Of a DNA stretch of 64,000 bases, positions 7,945 through 15,429 are shown piece after piece. The notes below the pieces were generated by a model. The model was not told the origin of the DNA and did no database searches. It saw only the letters and a program-made list of their open reading frames with translations. The stretch covers positions 487,001 to 551,000 of the forward strand of contig NZ_CP015756.1 in the NCBI RefSeq assembly GCF_001877035.1, read 5' to 3'. The stretch is from Clostridium estertheticum subsp. estertheticum (GTDB lineage: Bacteria > Bacillota > Clostridia > Clostridiales > Clostridiaceae). The position numbers and the translations under genes were made by a program. Within the stretch, counting starts at the first letter, position 1. Each line of letters begins with the position of its first letter.

Positions 7945-8000
7945 ATGAAATCACTTGTAAAATTAAGCCATTCTAAATATTGATTTAGAATGGCTTAATT
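7945..8000 (+). terminator. Long bidirectional terminator with a 12-codon ORF entering it
   Basis: An 18-bp perfect stem (7961-7978 with 7983-8000) and a four-base loop, rich in A and T at both ends, so it can terminate either strand. A mini-ORF of 12 codons (ATG 7945 to TGA 7983), preceded by GGAGA, reads into the left arm and ends in the loop. Whether it is translated, or is the stump of a deleted gene, is open. Confidence 0.75.
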
Positions 8001-8112
8001 TTGTTTGGATTTCTGTGGGATAAAGATTGGGGTATTAAAACTTAAACTTATATTAAGGAAAAAAAATAACATAAAAGTATTTTATAAGTTAAATACTTAT
8101 ATTGTGTCAAAA

Positions 8113-8121
8113 TGGTATAAT
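8113..8121 (+). promoter_or_regulatory. Extended -10 promoter before mltG
   Basis: TGGTATAAT is an extended -10 box about 120 bases before the mltG start; no good -35 box lies at the matching distance. The leader contains two further GGAG-type sites followed by very short frames ending in stop codons. Confidence 0.45.
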
Positions 8122-8238
8122 ATTTAAAGAACTAAAAATTATGGAGGGTAAATTGAATAAATAAGAGACTATAATATACATTTAAAAAGAAAAAGGAGTT
8201 GAAATTAGGTTTTATCAACTTAATTAGTTAAGGTGAGT

Positions 8239-9033
8239 ATGAACCTTAAAATTATGAAATTTAGAATGAAATTTTTAGTATTAATCGTTTTTATTATAGC
8301 AGCATTTGGAATATTGAACGTAGGCAATATTTTATACAAAAAAACTAATGTTGTAAAAGTTACGGTGCCAGAAGGATATACGTATAAAGAAGTAGGTAAG
8401 ACACTTCAAAAGTCAGGATTAGTTACGCAAGAGGCTTTTATAAAGGAAGTTGAAAATTGGTCAGATAATAATTATTGGTTTTTAAAAGATGTGCCAAATG
8501 ATAAACATAAGTTAGACGGTTTTTTATTCCCTGCTACATATTCTTTTCAAAAGGGTGCAACGAGCAAAGAAATTATAAAAAAAATGCTTAATACTTTTGA
8601 GTTTAATATGAAATCTAATAAAGACTACATAACTGAAAACAAACTTAATATAAGAAATGTTGTAATAGAAGCTTCTTTAGTTGAGAAAGAAGCAGGGAAA
8701 GATGTAGATAGAACAAAGATAGCAAGTGTTATTAAAAATAGGTTAAAGAAAAAGATGCCACTTCAAATAGATGCGACAATAATATATATAGTTGGAGATA
8801 AAAAAAAGCTGTATAATAAGGACTTAGCAGTAAAATCACCTTATAATACCTACTTAAATAAAGGATTGCCTCCATCGCCAATATGTAATCCGGGAATTAA
8901 GTCGATAAATGCTGCAGTACATCCTGAGAAGACAAATTATATTTTTTATGTATTAAATAATAAAACTGATGAACATGTATTTTCTATAACATACGCGGAG
9001 CACATTAAAAATGTGGCTAAATATATAAAATAA
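8239..9033 (+). CDS. mltG: Endolytic murein transglycosylase MltG (YceG)
   Basis: 264 residues. One N-terminal membrane anchor (about residues 13-34) is followed by a LysM-like subdomain (VTVPEGYTYKEVGKTLQKSG) and the YceG catalytic domain: DGFLFPATYSFQKG, ASLVEKEAG near residue 148 with the conserved catalytic Glu, LQIDATIIYI, and SPYNTYLNKGLPPSPICNPG near the C-terminus. The enzyme cleaves nascent glycan strands at the outer membrane face and so sets strand length. It is shorter than the E. coli protein (about 340), as is usual in Firmicutes. ATG at 8239 is preceded by AAGGTG; the GTG at 8233 is part of that site. Confidence 0.9.
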   Translation: MNLKIMKFRMKFLVLIVFIIAAFGILNVGNILYKKTNVVKVTVPEGYTYKEVGKTLQKSGLVTQEAFIKEVENWSDNNYWFLKDVPNDKHKLDGFLFPATYSFQKGATSKEIIKKMLNTFEFNMKSNKDYITENKLNIRNVVIEASLVEKEAGKDVDRTKIASVIKNRLKKKMPLQIDATIIYIVGDKKKLYNKDLAVKSPYNTYLNKGLPPSPICNPGIKSINAAVHPEKTNYIFYVLNNKTDEHVFSITYAEHIKNVAKYIK

Positions 9034-9035
9034 AT

Positions 9036-9079
9036 AAAAAATCCACAAGTTGAATGTAAACTTCATCTTGTGGATTTTT
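9036..9079. terminator. Terminator shared by convergent mltG and nrdG
   Basis: Stem AAAAATCCACAAG / CTTGTGGATTTTT separated by 17 bases; A-run and T-run on the two sides allow function in both directions. Confidence 0.85.
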
Positions 9080-9087
9080 ATATTATC

Positions 9088-9606
9088 TTAATTATCTAAA
9101 ACACTGTATTTTATAATTCTATTTTGATCTAGGCTTTCCCTAACTGCTATCATTCTTTGATTTTTGGAACCACTTAAATATTGAGTAATATCTTTAAGAC
9201 CTTCTATGAATTCACCATCTCTTAACATATCTATATATTGTAGAAACTCTAACCTTATAGGATTTTTAATAAGTTCTTCAAAAGTATAGCCACTCCAACA
9301 AAATATAGTTTTGTGAGGGAAATTTATTTTTATTGTTTTTACTAAATCAAGTAAAGCTCCACCGCAAAGATTATCCATAGGTTCTCCTCCGAGTATTGAT
9401 AATCCTTTTACATATGGGTGTTTAAGGCTTTCTAGAATAGAAGTTTTAACATATTTGGTAAAAGGCACTCCATAATCAAATTGTCTTGCCTCTGGGCTCC
9501 AGCATCCTTTGCAAGGAGGGGTTTTAGCACATCCGCTAACGAACAATGAGGTTCTAAATCCTATGCCATTTACAGTATCATCAAAGAAAATACTAGCATA
9601 ATTCAT
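9088..9606 (-). CDS. nrdG: Anaerobic ribonucleotide reductase activating protein NrdG, unusual cysteine spacing
   Basis: 172-residue radical SAM enzyme that installs the glycyl radical in NrdD. It has the family start NYASIFFDDTVNGIGFRTSLFVSGC and the downstream LSILGGEPMDN motif. The cluster-binding cysteines are C26, C32 and C35, giving C-x5-C-x2-C (CAKTPPCKGC) instead of the usual C-x3-C-x2-C of NrdG. I checked this on the nucleotide sequence: the two extra codons are intact and in frame, and the rest of the protein aligns normally. The ATG (9606-9604) follows the nrdD stop codon without any gap, so translation is probably coupled; AAAGGATG serves as ribosome binding site. Confidence 0.9.
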   Translation of the reverse strand: MNYASIFFDDTVNGIGFRTSLFVSGCAKTPPCKGCWSPEARQFDYGVPFTKYVKTSILESLKHPYVKGLSILGGEPMDNLCGGALLDLVKTIKINFPHKTIFCWSGYTFEELIKNPIRLEFLQYIDMLRDGEFIEGLKDITQYLSGSKNQRMIAVRESLDQNRIIKYSVLDN

Positions 9607-11757
9607 TTAATTACATCCTTTATTATTCTTTCTGTTTTTAATCTCCTTCATTTTTCCATTAACTACAGGTCTTTCGAAGATGCTCCCAAGGTATCCACAA
9701 AGCTTTCTTATTATGCTTAATAACATTTTATCGTCATTTTTACATACAGGACATTCAAACTCTGTATCGCTATTCTCTTTTGTAAACATTTCTCCTGTAT
9801 ATCCACATTTTAAACATTTATCACTTATTGATGATATTCCGAGAAAGTGTGTTTTGTCATATGAGTATCTTATGATATCCTCAAGTGCCACTAAATTTTT
9901 AGTCATATCTCCTAGTTCTACAAATGATATTGCACCGCCTGAAGATAAAGAAGATGATTCTGATTCTAAATCTAATTTATCAAAGGGTGATATTAATTCG
10001 TTGGACGGATAATGGAATGAATTTTCATAATAGCCATTGTCATTTACGCCAGCTATAACTCCAAAATCTTTTACATCCTCTACGCAAAATTTTGTTGCAA
10101 GGGTCTCAGCAGGAGAGCCATATAAACTAAATCCTATTTTTGTTTTATCTTTTTGTTCATCACAATAATCTCTGAGATATTTCATGATTTTAGTTGCTCT
10201 TTTAGAGGTTTTTTCAGTTCTATCATTTAGTCCTTTGCCGTAAAGTGCGGTTAAACAATTATGTAATCCAACATACCCAATAGATGCTGAAGCATATCCA
10301 TTATTAAGTAGTGGTTCTATTGTATCTTCTGCATTTAATTTAGCAATTGCTCCACTCATATATAATATAGGTGCTTGTTTTGCTTTAACATTTTTTAGTA
10401 TATCATATCTTATCATTAATAAATCCTTGCAATCATTTAAGGCTTCATGTAGAGATTTGAAAAATGAATCTTCATTTCTATCTGCCTCAATTGCAAGTCT
10501 TACAAGATTTATTGATATTACTCCAAAGTTAAATCTTCCAGCGGTTTTATAATTACCTGTTTCGTCTAAATAACTTCCGAGGAAAGATCTACATCCCATA
10601 CATTCCTTATAATCACCTGTAACTTCAATTGCTTTATCAGTATTAATATAATCAGGGTATTGTCTATGTGCACTACATACAACCGCTAATTTAAATAAGT
10701 CGTAGTATTTATCGCCGGGATTAAGGTTATTTCCCTTTGTGTTTTGATATACTAGCTTAGGAAATACAGGGGTTACACCACCGGTTAATCCTTTAATTCT
10801 TTGATTTAATATAGCCTCAGTTATCATTTTTTGAATTTTTTGATCCTCTTCACTAGCATTCAAATCTACATTATTTATACCAAGTGTTAAAAATGGAGTC
10901 TCGGCACGACTTGTCATTAATGTTTGAACTTCATATTCAAGTGATTGCATGCTATCTTCTATTTCTTTACCTAATCTATCCCAGGCATATTCTTCTATTT
11001 TAAGAGGATCGCCAATCCATTTTTCTCCAACAATCCTGTGTTTGTTTAAACTTTTAACTGCATAAGGAGTAAGTCCTGTTATTAAAGTTGGGAAAGTAGT
11101 TCCCCCGTATGTATTACTTGATATATGACTCGCAACTTGAGATAATACATTTATTGCGGTCTCAATTGAATTTGGTGTTCCTATAAGTGTTGTACCTAGG
11201 TCAAATCCATTCTCGAACATACTAATCCAGTCAACGAGGCAACAATTGAAAAGTGGTAAACCAAAATAAGTTTCATCATGTATATATATACTTTTTTTAT
11301 GTTTTTTCAAATATTTTTTAGGTATTTTATGTCTTTGACTATAGTTGCTTCCTACAACATTTGAAATTAAGGCCCTTATAGTTTGAATTTTGCTTCCATC
11401 AAGATTTCCATTCGAATTAGTCTGCTCTGAAACTGCATTAATTATATTATCTATTTCTTTATCTAATTCTCCTTTTTTATCTCTTTCAAAAGTTCTTTCT
11501 TCTCTGTAACTTATGTAGGCTAGGGCTACTTTATTATCTAATAATTTTATTTGATCAACTATTATATCTTGTATTTCTTCTATTGGAATTATAGTTTCTC
11601 CTCTTTGATTAAGAGTTTCAAGTACCCTTGTTAAGACAAGATTATTAAAACTCTTATCTTCCTTCCCGTATACTTCTATAAAAGCTTTTCCAGCTGCTGT
11701 TAATATTCTTTCGGGAATAAATTCTTTTCTTCTCGAATCTCTTTTTATTACTTGCAT
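9607..11757 (-). CDS. nrdD: Anaerobic ribonucleoside-triphosphate reductase (class III) NrdD
   Basis: 716 residues, the normal length for class III reductases with an ATP cone. The N-terminal regulatory ATP-cone (QVIKRDSRRKEFIPERILTAAGKA) covers roughly residues 1-90. The catalytic barrel follows (HDETYFGLPLFNCCLVDW; NRSFLG-like region CMGCRSFLGSYLDETG). Near the C-terminus two CxxC pairs, CLKCGYTG and CPVCKND, form the zinc site, and the glycyl-radical loop is RKLCGYLGSIFERP. It reduces ribonucleoside triphosphates to deoxy forms under strict anoxia, usually with formate as reductant. GGAGG lies six bases before the ATG at 11757. A cobalamin riboswitch and terminator precede the gene, so expression should fall when adenosylcobalamin is plentiful, presumably because a B12-dependent class II enzyme then takes over. 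Confidence 0.95.
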   Translation of the reverse strand: MQVIKRDSRRKEFIPERILTAAGKAFIEVYGKEDKSFNNLVLTRVLETLNQRGETIIPIEEIQDIIVDQIKLLDNKVALAYISYREERTFERDKKGELDKEIDNIINAVSEQTNSNGNLDGSKIQTIRALISNVVGSNYSQRHKIPKKYLKKHKKSIYIHDETYFGLPLFNCCLVDWISMFENGFDLGTTLIGTPNSIETAINVLSQVASHISSNTYGGTTFPTLITGLTPYAVKSLNKHRIVGEKWIGDPLKIEEYAWDRLGKEIEDSMQSLEYEVQTLMTSRAETPFLTLGINNVDLNASEEDQKIQKMITEAILNQRIKGLTGGVTPVFPKLVYQNTKGNNLNPGDKYYDLFKLAVVCSAHRQYPDYINTDKAIEVTGDYKECMGCRSFLGSYLDETGNYKTAGRFNFGVISINLVRLAIEADRNEDSFFKSLHEALNDCKDLLMIRYDILKNVKAKQAPILYMSGAIAKLNAEDTIEPLLNNGYASASIGYVGLHNCLTALYGKGLNDRTEKTSKRATKIMKYLRDYCDEQKDKTKIGFSLYGSPAETLATKFCVEDVKDFGVIAGVNDNGYYENSFHYPSNELISPFDKLDLESESSSLSSGGAISFVELGDMTKNLVALEDIIRYSYDKTHFLGISSISDKCLKCGYTGEMFTKENSDTEFECPVCKNDDKMLLSIIRKLCGYLGSIFERPVVNGKMKEIKNRKNNKGCN

Positions 11758-11806
11758 ATAATACCTCCGTGTATTTCATTTTCTATAAATATTTTCTAAA
11801 ACGTTA

Positions 11807-11838
11807 AAAGTCCCTTAACTATTAAGTTAAGAGACTTA
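11807..11838 (-). terminator. Riboswitch expression-platform terminator
   Basis: On the minus strand an imperfect stem AAGTCTCTTAACT / AGTTAAGGGACTT with a short loop lies between the cobalamin aptamer and nrdD, followed by CTTTTAACGTTTT. Position fits a ligand-dependent terminator. Confidence 0.65.
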
Positions 11839-11884
11839 AAATCATCGCAACTAAAAAAAGATATTGCTAGCACCTCTCCATCTC

Positions 11885-12062
11885 TCGTAGAGCTATTGTG
11901 TGTAATTATGGAAAGGTATTCTGGCTTAAGCATCATTGTCCCCATTGCGCCTTCCCGGTTTCCCAGTGGCATTTTATATAAGGACTCTTCTTTTACAGCG
12001 GCGGGACCGCGCAGGATTTACACCTGTCTTCCCTTTTAAACTAAGGTAATATATACTTTAGT
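11885..12062 (-). promoter_or_regulatory. Cobalamin riboswitch upstream of nrdDG
   Basis: Read on the minus strand, the conserved core elements appear in order: AGGTGTAAATCCTGCGCGG, CCCGCCGCTGTAA, the B12 box GCCACTGGGAAACCGGGAAG (11970-11951) and AGCCAGAATACC (11926-11915). Together they define the adenosylcobalamin-type aptamer. It lies 130 bases before the nrdD start with a terminator hairpin between. Coupling of B12 riboswitches to B12-independent isoenzymes (for example metE and ribonucleotide reductases) is established; the mode here is presumably transcription termination. Confidence 0.95.
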
Positions 12063-12104
12063 TACTCATAATTATAATATTGTAGCTCGCTTGGAGCTGA
12101 TTTA

Positions 12105-12133
12105 ATTATAGTTTATATCATGTTATCAATTAA
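12105..12133 (-). promoter_or_regulatory. Candidate promoter of the riboswitch-nrdDG transcript
   Basis: Minus strand TTAATT (12133-12128), 17-base spacer, TATAAT (12110-12105). The transcript would begin about 40 bases before the aptamer. Confidence 0.5.
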
Positions 12134-12154
12134 ATCAATCCTTATATATTACTA

Positions 12155-12574
12155 TCATAGTTTTATTTTACTTTTTATATCGATAATAATGTCGTCAATA
12201 ATATCTTTTATTTGAAGATTTCTTGTTCCTGGTATGTAAATACCATGTTTTTGCAGTGGAATTATATATTTAGTACAATCCATATTATATATTGATGAGG
12301 CAATCATAGGAGTGATTTCTCCTTTTATGCCACCACTACAAATCATGCCAATTGGCCCAATTATACTATCAACTTTATTTGTAGAACAAAATGAGCAAAT
12401 TTCATCCTCTCCGCTTATACCTAAATTTGCACCGGATTTCATCATATTAGAGGTAGCAAATGTATTTGTACCAAGTGCGATAATATAAATATTAAGATCA
12501 ATTTCTTTATGAATTTTTTTTATAATTGTTTTTCCAAGACCTGCTCCTTGAGCGTCTATTACAGCAATTTTCAT
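12155..12574 (-). CDS. DUF3842 family protein
   Basis: 139 residues, soluble. The opening KIAVIDAQGAGLGKTIIKKI resembles a Rossmann-type nucleotide-binding loop, and the middle contains IALGTNTFATSNMMKSGAN and IGPIGMICSGGIKGEITP, conserved in the DUF3842 family of anaerobic Firmicutes. Function is unknown; the glycine-rich first loop suggests a nucleotide or cofactor ligand, which is inference. Start ATG at 12574 follows GGAGGTA. It sits upstream of the nrdDG riboswitch in the same direction, but with its own end at 12155 and a separate promoter for nrdD in between, so a functional tie is unproven. Confidence 0.8.
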   Translation of the reverse strand: MKIAVIDAQGAGLGKTIIKKIHKEIDLNIYIIALGTNTFATSNMMKSGANLGISGEDEICSFCSTNKVDSIIGPIGMICSGGIKGEITPMIASSIYNMDCTKYIIPLQKHGIYIPGTRNLQIKDIIDDIIIDIKSKIKL

Positions 12575-13000
12575 TGTAATACCTCCAAAAAAATATAGGA
12601 TAGTGATAATTATGCTTTAAGGTTTCTATATAGCTTTTTTAGAATTATAGTTTCCCGCCTAAATTGTATAAATGTGTTTTAAATATTATATCATGAAATT
12701 TCAATATCAGTCTCAAACACTTATATTAAATCATATTACCTTATTATCAATAAGAAACAATATTTTTAGTTAGATCACAATATTCGACACGAATTATTGG
12801 AAGTAGCTTTAAATAGCTTGAAGTTAATTATAATAAATAATAAAATAAGATCCGTTAAGACTGAAGAATGAGGTTAGCTAGAAGGTGATTTTGTTTGGTA
12901 ACTATTGTTACTTATTTTTAAAGGTAAGTATATTACTATATCATTGTGGAAATATATATAGTAGTTATTTAAATAAAATTTGACCTAAGGAGTGATTTTA
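12575..13000. other. Divergent intergenic region with a shared-sequence promoter
   Basis: The minus-strand side contains an extended -10 promoter (12685-12693, TGATATAAT) for the DUF3842 gene. The surrounding 23 bases recur almost unchanged at 29833-29855 in front of another minus-strand gene. Nothing further is recognised; no coding remnant is visible. Confidence 0.45.
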
Positions 13001-13189
13001 ATGGAAGCAATGGTTGATAAGGATACGTGTATAGGATGTGGGTTATGTCCTGAAATATGTCCAGAAATTTTTACGATGGATGACGATGGAAAAGCAAAGG
13101 CATCTAAAGGTGAGATCTCAGCAAAATTATTAAATAGTGCTAAAGAGGCAGAGGAACAGTGCCCAGTTAATGCAATTACAGTAGAGTAG
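13001..13189 (+). CDS. Single-cluster [4Fe-4S] ferredoxin
   Basis: 62 residues. Cluster ligands are C10, C13 and C16 (CIGCGLCPEIC) and the C-terminal Cys in EQCPVNAITV. The layout is that of the 60-residue one-cluster ferredoxins (Thermotoga type), not the classical clostridial 2[4Fe-4S] kind. The extra C20, which in homologues pairs with another cysteine in a disulfide, has no partner here because the protein has only five cysteines. It is a small acidic electron carrier. The ATG at 13001 has AAGGAG eight bases upstream; the GTG at 12992 would overlap that site. Monocistronic, ended by a long hairpin. Confidence 0.9.
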   Translation: MEAMVDKDTCIGCGLCPEICPEIFTMDDDGKAKASKGEISAKLLNSAKEAEEQCPVNAITVE

Positions 13190-13228
13190 AAAAATTAATA
13201 ATTAGTAAATAATCGATAAAAAAATAAA

Positions 13229-13276
13229 ATATACTTAAAAATAGCGAGAAAAAATTCTCGCTATTTTTAAGTATAT
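13229..13276 (+). terminator. Terminator after the ferredoxin gene
   Basis: A 22-bp perfect stem (13229-13250 with 13255-13276) around a four-base loop. The inner part, AATAGCGAGAA / TTCTCGCTATT followed by TTT, is a standard intrinsic terminator. Confidence 0.85.
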
Positions 13277-13335
13277 CTTGATAAAAAAAACTATCAACTT
13301 TATAATTAAGTTATAAGGCTTTAGGAAGGTGACAA

Positions 13336-15048
13336 ATGGATGTAATTAGTGATTATTATAATGAAGTTATGAACAACATTAATGAAGGTATTGTTGTTAT
13401 AGATAAAAGAGGCATTATTCAAATAATTAATAATGCTGCTGAAAGAATGTTTGAAATTGATGCAGATAATAGCATAGGAGAATATATTTTAGATGTACTC
13501 TCCTCTAGTAAATTAATAAGTATAATTGAAAATGGAGAGGCCCAGGTAAACAAAAAAGATGGCAAATTTATTGTCACTCGTAAATTAATAACTCAAAGCG
13601 GTGAAGTTATTGGTGCGTTTGAAGTTTTTCATGAGGATAATCAAAATGATCTACTAATGAATGTGCAAGATGATGGTAGGGTGCAGGAAGAGATGTTAAA
13701 CACAATTTTTAATACTGTTAATGAGTGCATAGTTGTAGTGGATCAGAATGGAATAATAACTATGATGAGCGATGAATATAAAAGGTTTATTAATTGCCAA
13801 AATCCAGAGGGGAAACATGTAACTGAAGTTATAGAAAATACAAAATTACATATAGTAGCAAGGACTGGCGAAAAAAAAGTTGGCGAAATTCAAGAAGTAA
13901 ATGGGCATAGGATGATTTCTATGAGAGTCCCTATAATAAAAGATGGTGTAGTTGTTGGTGCAATTGGGAAAGTAATGTTTAAGGATTTGAGCAATTTTAA
14001 AATACTAAGTAACAAATTATGTCTTATGGATAAAGAAGCTGAAGGCTGTAAAAATGAATTAAGTACAGATCAAAAGGCAATATATACTTTTAATAATATT
14101 ATAGGAGGCAGTGATAAAAGCCAAGAAGTAATGGTCCTTGCCAAAAGAGTTGCTAAGGTAGATTCAAACGTTTTAATTACTGGAGAGAGTGGGACTGGTA
14201 AGGAACTTTTTGCACATTCTATTCATAATGATAGCAAAAGATGTTTAAAACCTTTTGTAAAAATTAATTGTGGGGCTATTCCAGCAGAGCTTTTTGAGTC
14301 AGAAATGTTTGGCTATGAAGAAGGGGCGTTTACCGGAGCAAAAAAATCAGGTAGAAAAGGCAAGTTTGAATATGCAAATGGTGGTACCATACTACTAGAT
14401 GAAATAGGTGATATGCCTATGAATATGCAAGTTAAACTTTTAAGGGTTATTCAAGAGAAGGAACTCGTGAAGGTTGGTGGAAACGATGCTATTAAGGTTG
14501 ATGTAAGAATTATAGCATCTACCAATAAATCTTTAGAACAGTTAATTAATGATGGAAAGTTTCGAGAGGATTTGTATTATAGGTTAGATGTTATGCATTT
14601 AAGATTACCGCCGTTAAGGGAAAGAAGAGAAGACATTGAGGAATTGGCAAATAAGCTTTTGATAAAAATATGTAAAAAATATAATGTTAAATCTGAAGGT
14701 ATATCTAGGGAAGCTATTGATTTTTTGAAAGCTTATAGTTGGCCTGGGAACATAAGGCAACTTGAAAATGTAATAGAAAGAGCTATTAATTTGCTTGATG
14801 AGGATATTTGTATAATGCCAAAGCATTTGCCGGAAAAAATAATTAAGAGTAAAAGTAAGAAGTACTCGCTGGAAAACAATTATTTGAAAGATGTTGTTGA
14901 AAGGATTGAAAAGGACATAATCATGGAATGTTTAAAAGATACCAGTGGAAATAAAAAAGAAGCAGCAAAAATATTGGGGCTTAGTAGAGCTGGATTATAT
15001 AAAAAATTAAACCGATATAATTTAATAAAATCGACTAATCCACAATAG
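13336..15048 (+). CDS. Sigma-54-dependent transcriptional activator (PAS-PAS-AAA+-Fis)
   Basis: 570 residues. Two PAS domains (about residues 10-110 and 120-235) sense a small ligand or redox state. The central AAA+ domain (about 255-490) has Walker A GESGTGKE, the sigma-54 contact loop GAFTGA, Walker B GGTILLDEIGD and the arginine-finger region FREDLYYRLDV. The C-terminal helix-turn-helix contains KKEAAKILGLSRAGLYKKL. It should bind enhancer-like sites and drive open-complex formation by sigma-54 polymerase. Immediately downstream lie two TGTAAAC-3-GTTTACA type sites and a -24/-12 promoter in front of thlA, so thlA is the obvious target. ATG at 13336 follows AGGAAGGTG. There is no receiver domain, so activation is by ligand rather than phosphorylation. 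Confidence 0.93.
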   Translation: MDVISDYYNEVMNNINEGIVVIDKRGIIQIINNAAERMFEIDADNSIGEYILDVLSSSKLISIIENGEAQVNKKDGKFIVTRKLITQSGEVIGAFEVFHEDNQNDLLMNVQDDGRVQEEMLNTIFNTVNECIVVVDQNGIITMMSDEYKRFINCQNPEGKHVTEVIENTKLHIVARTGEKKVGEIQEVNGHRMISMRVPIIKDGVVVGAIGKVMFKDLSNFKILSNKLCLMDKEAEGCKNELSTDQKAIYTFNNIIGGSDKSQEVMVLAKRVAKVDSNVLITGESGTGKELFAHSIHNDSKRCLKPFVKINCGAIPAELFESEMFGYEEGAFTGAKKSGRKGKFEYANGGTILLDEIGDMPMNMQVKLLRVIQEKELVKVGGNDAIKVDVRIIASTNKSLEQLINDGKFREDLYYRLDVMHLRLPPLRERREDIEELANKLLIKICKKYNVKSEGISREAIDFLKAYSWPGNIRQLENVIERAINLLDEDICIMPKHLPEKIIKSKSKKYSLENNYLKDVVERIEKDIIMECLKDTSGNKKEAAKILGLSRAGLYKKLNRYNLIKSTNPQ

Positions 15049-15054
15049 TAAACA

Positions 15055-15071
15055 TGCAAACTTTGTTTACA
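15055..15071. promoter_or_regulatory. Upstream activator site 1 for thlA
   Basis: TGCAAACTTTGTTTACA matches the perfect palindrome at 15238-15254 (TGTAAACTTAGTTTACA) in 15 of 17 positions. It begins seven bases after the activator gene, about 260 bases before the -24 box. A lone half-site TGTAAAC occurs at 15106-15112. Confidence 0.7.
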
Positions 15072-15072
15072 C

Positions 15073-15099
15073 GTACTATTTTTTTATGAAAAATAGTAC
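15073..15099. repeat. AT-rich hairpin after the activator gene
   Basis: Arms GTACTATTTTT and AAAAATAGTAC around a five-base loop. It may act as a weak terminator of the activator gene; no T-run follows the stem. Confidence 0.45.
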
Positions 15100-15233
15100 A
15101 TGCATTGTAAACTAGAATTATTGGATAAACTAAATACATAGTTATATCAATGCATTGAAAATACTTTAAGTGATTTTTTTAACAAATAGGTTATAATATT
15201 AACAAGCTTAAACAAGATAAATTTATATAAGTA

Positions 15234-15258
15234 TTAGTGTAAACTTAGTTTACACTAA
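15234..15258. promoter_or_regulatory. Upstream activator site 2 for thlA
   Basis: A 25-bp perfect palindrome, arms TTAGTGTAAAC and GTTTACACTAA with three bases between. It lies about 70 bases before the -24/-12 promoter, the usual enhancer distance. Binding by the neighbouring activator is inferred from its position and repetition. Confidence 0.8.
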
Positions 15259-15324
15259 GGGCTACATTTAATTTTGCTATAAAGAAATAAGTTGCTATAG
15301 TGAGGTTTGTGGGGGATCGACAAC

Positions 15325-15342
15325 TTGGCATGAAAATTGCTA
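15325..15342 (+). promoter_or_regulatory. Sigma-54 (-24/-12) promoter of thlA
   Basis: TTGGCATGAAAATTGCTA: GG at 15327-15328 and GC at 15339-15340 separated by exactly ten bases, with TTGGCA and TTGC contexts as in the consensus. The thiolase start codon is about 90 bases downstream. No sigma-A promoter of comparable quality is visible between the activator sites and the gene. Confidence 0.88.
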
Positions 15343-15429
15343 GTATTATATATATGGGAAGATATAAATATAAAATTCCTATTATATGTTAATAATAAAT
15401 TAAATAAATAAATTAATGGAGGGTTACAT

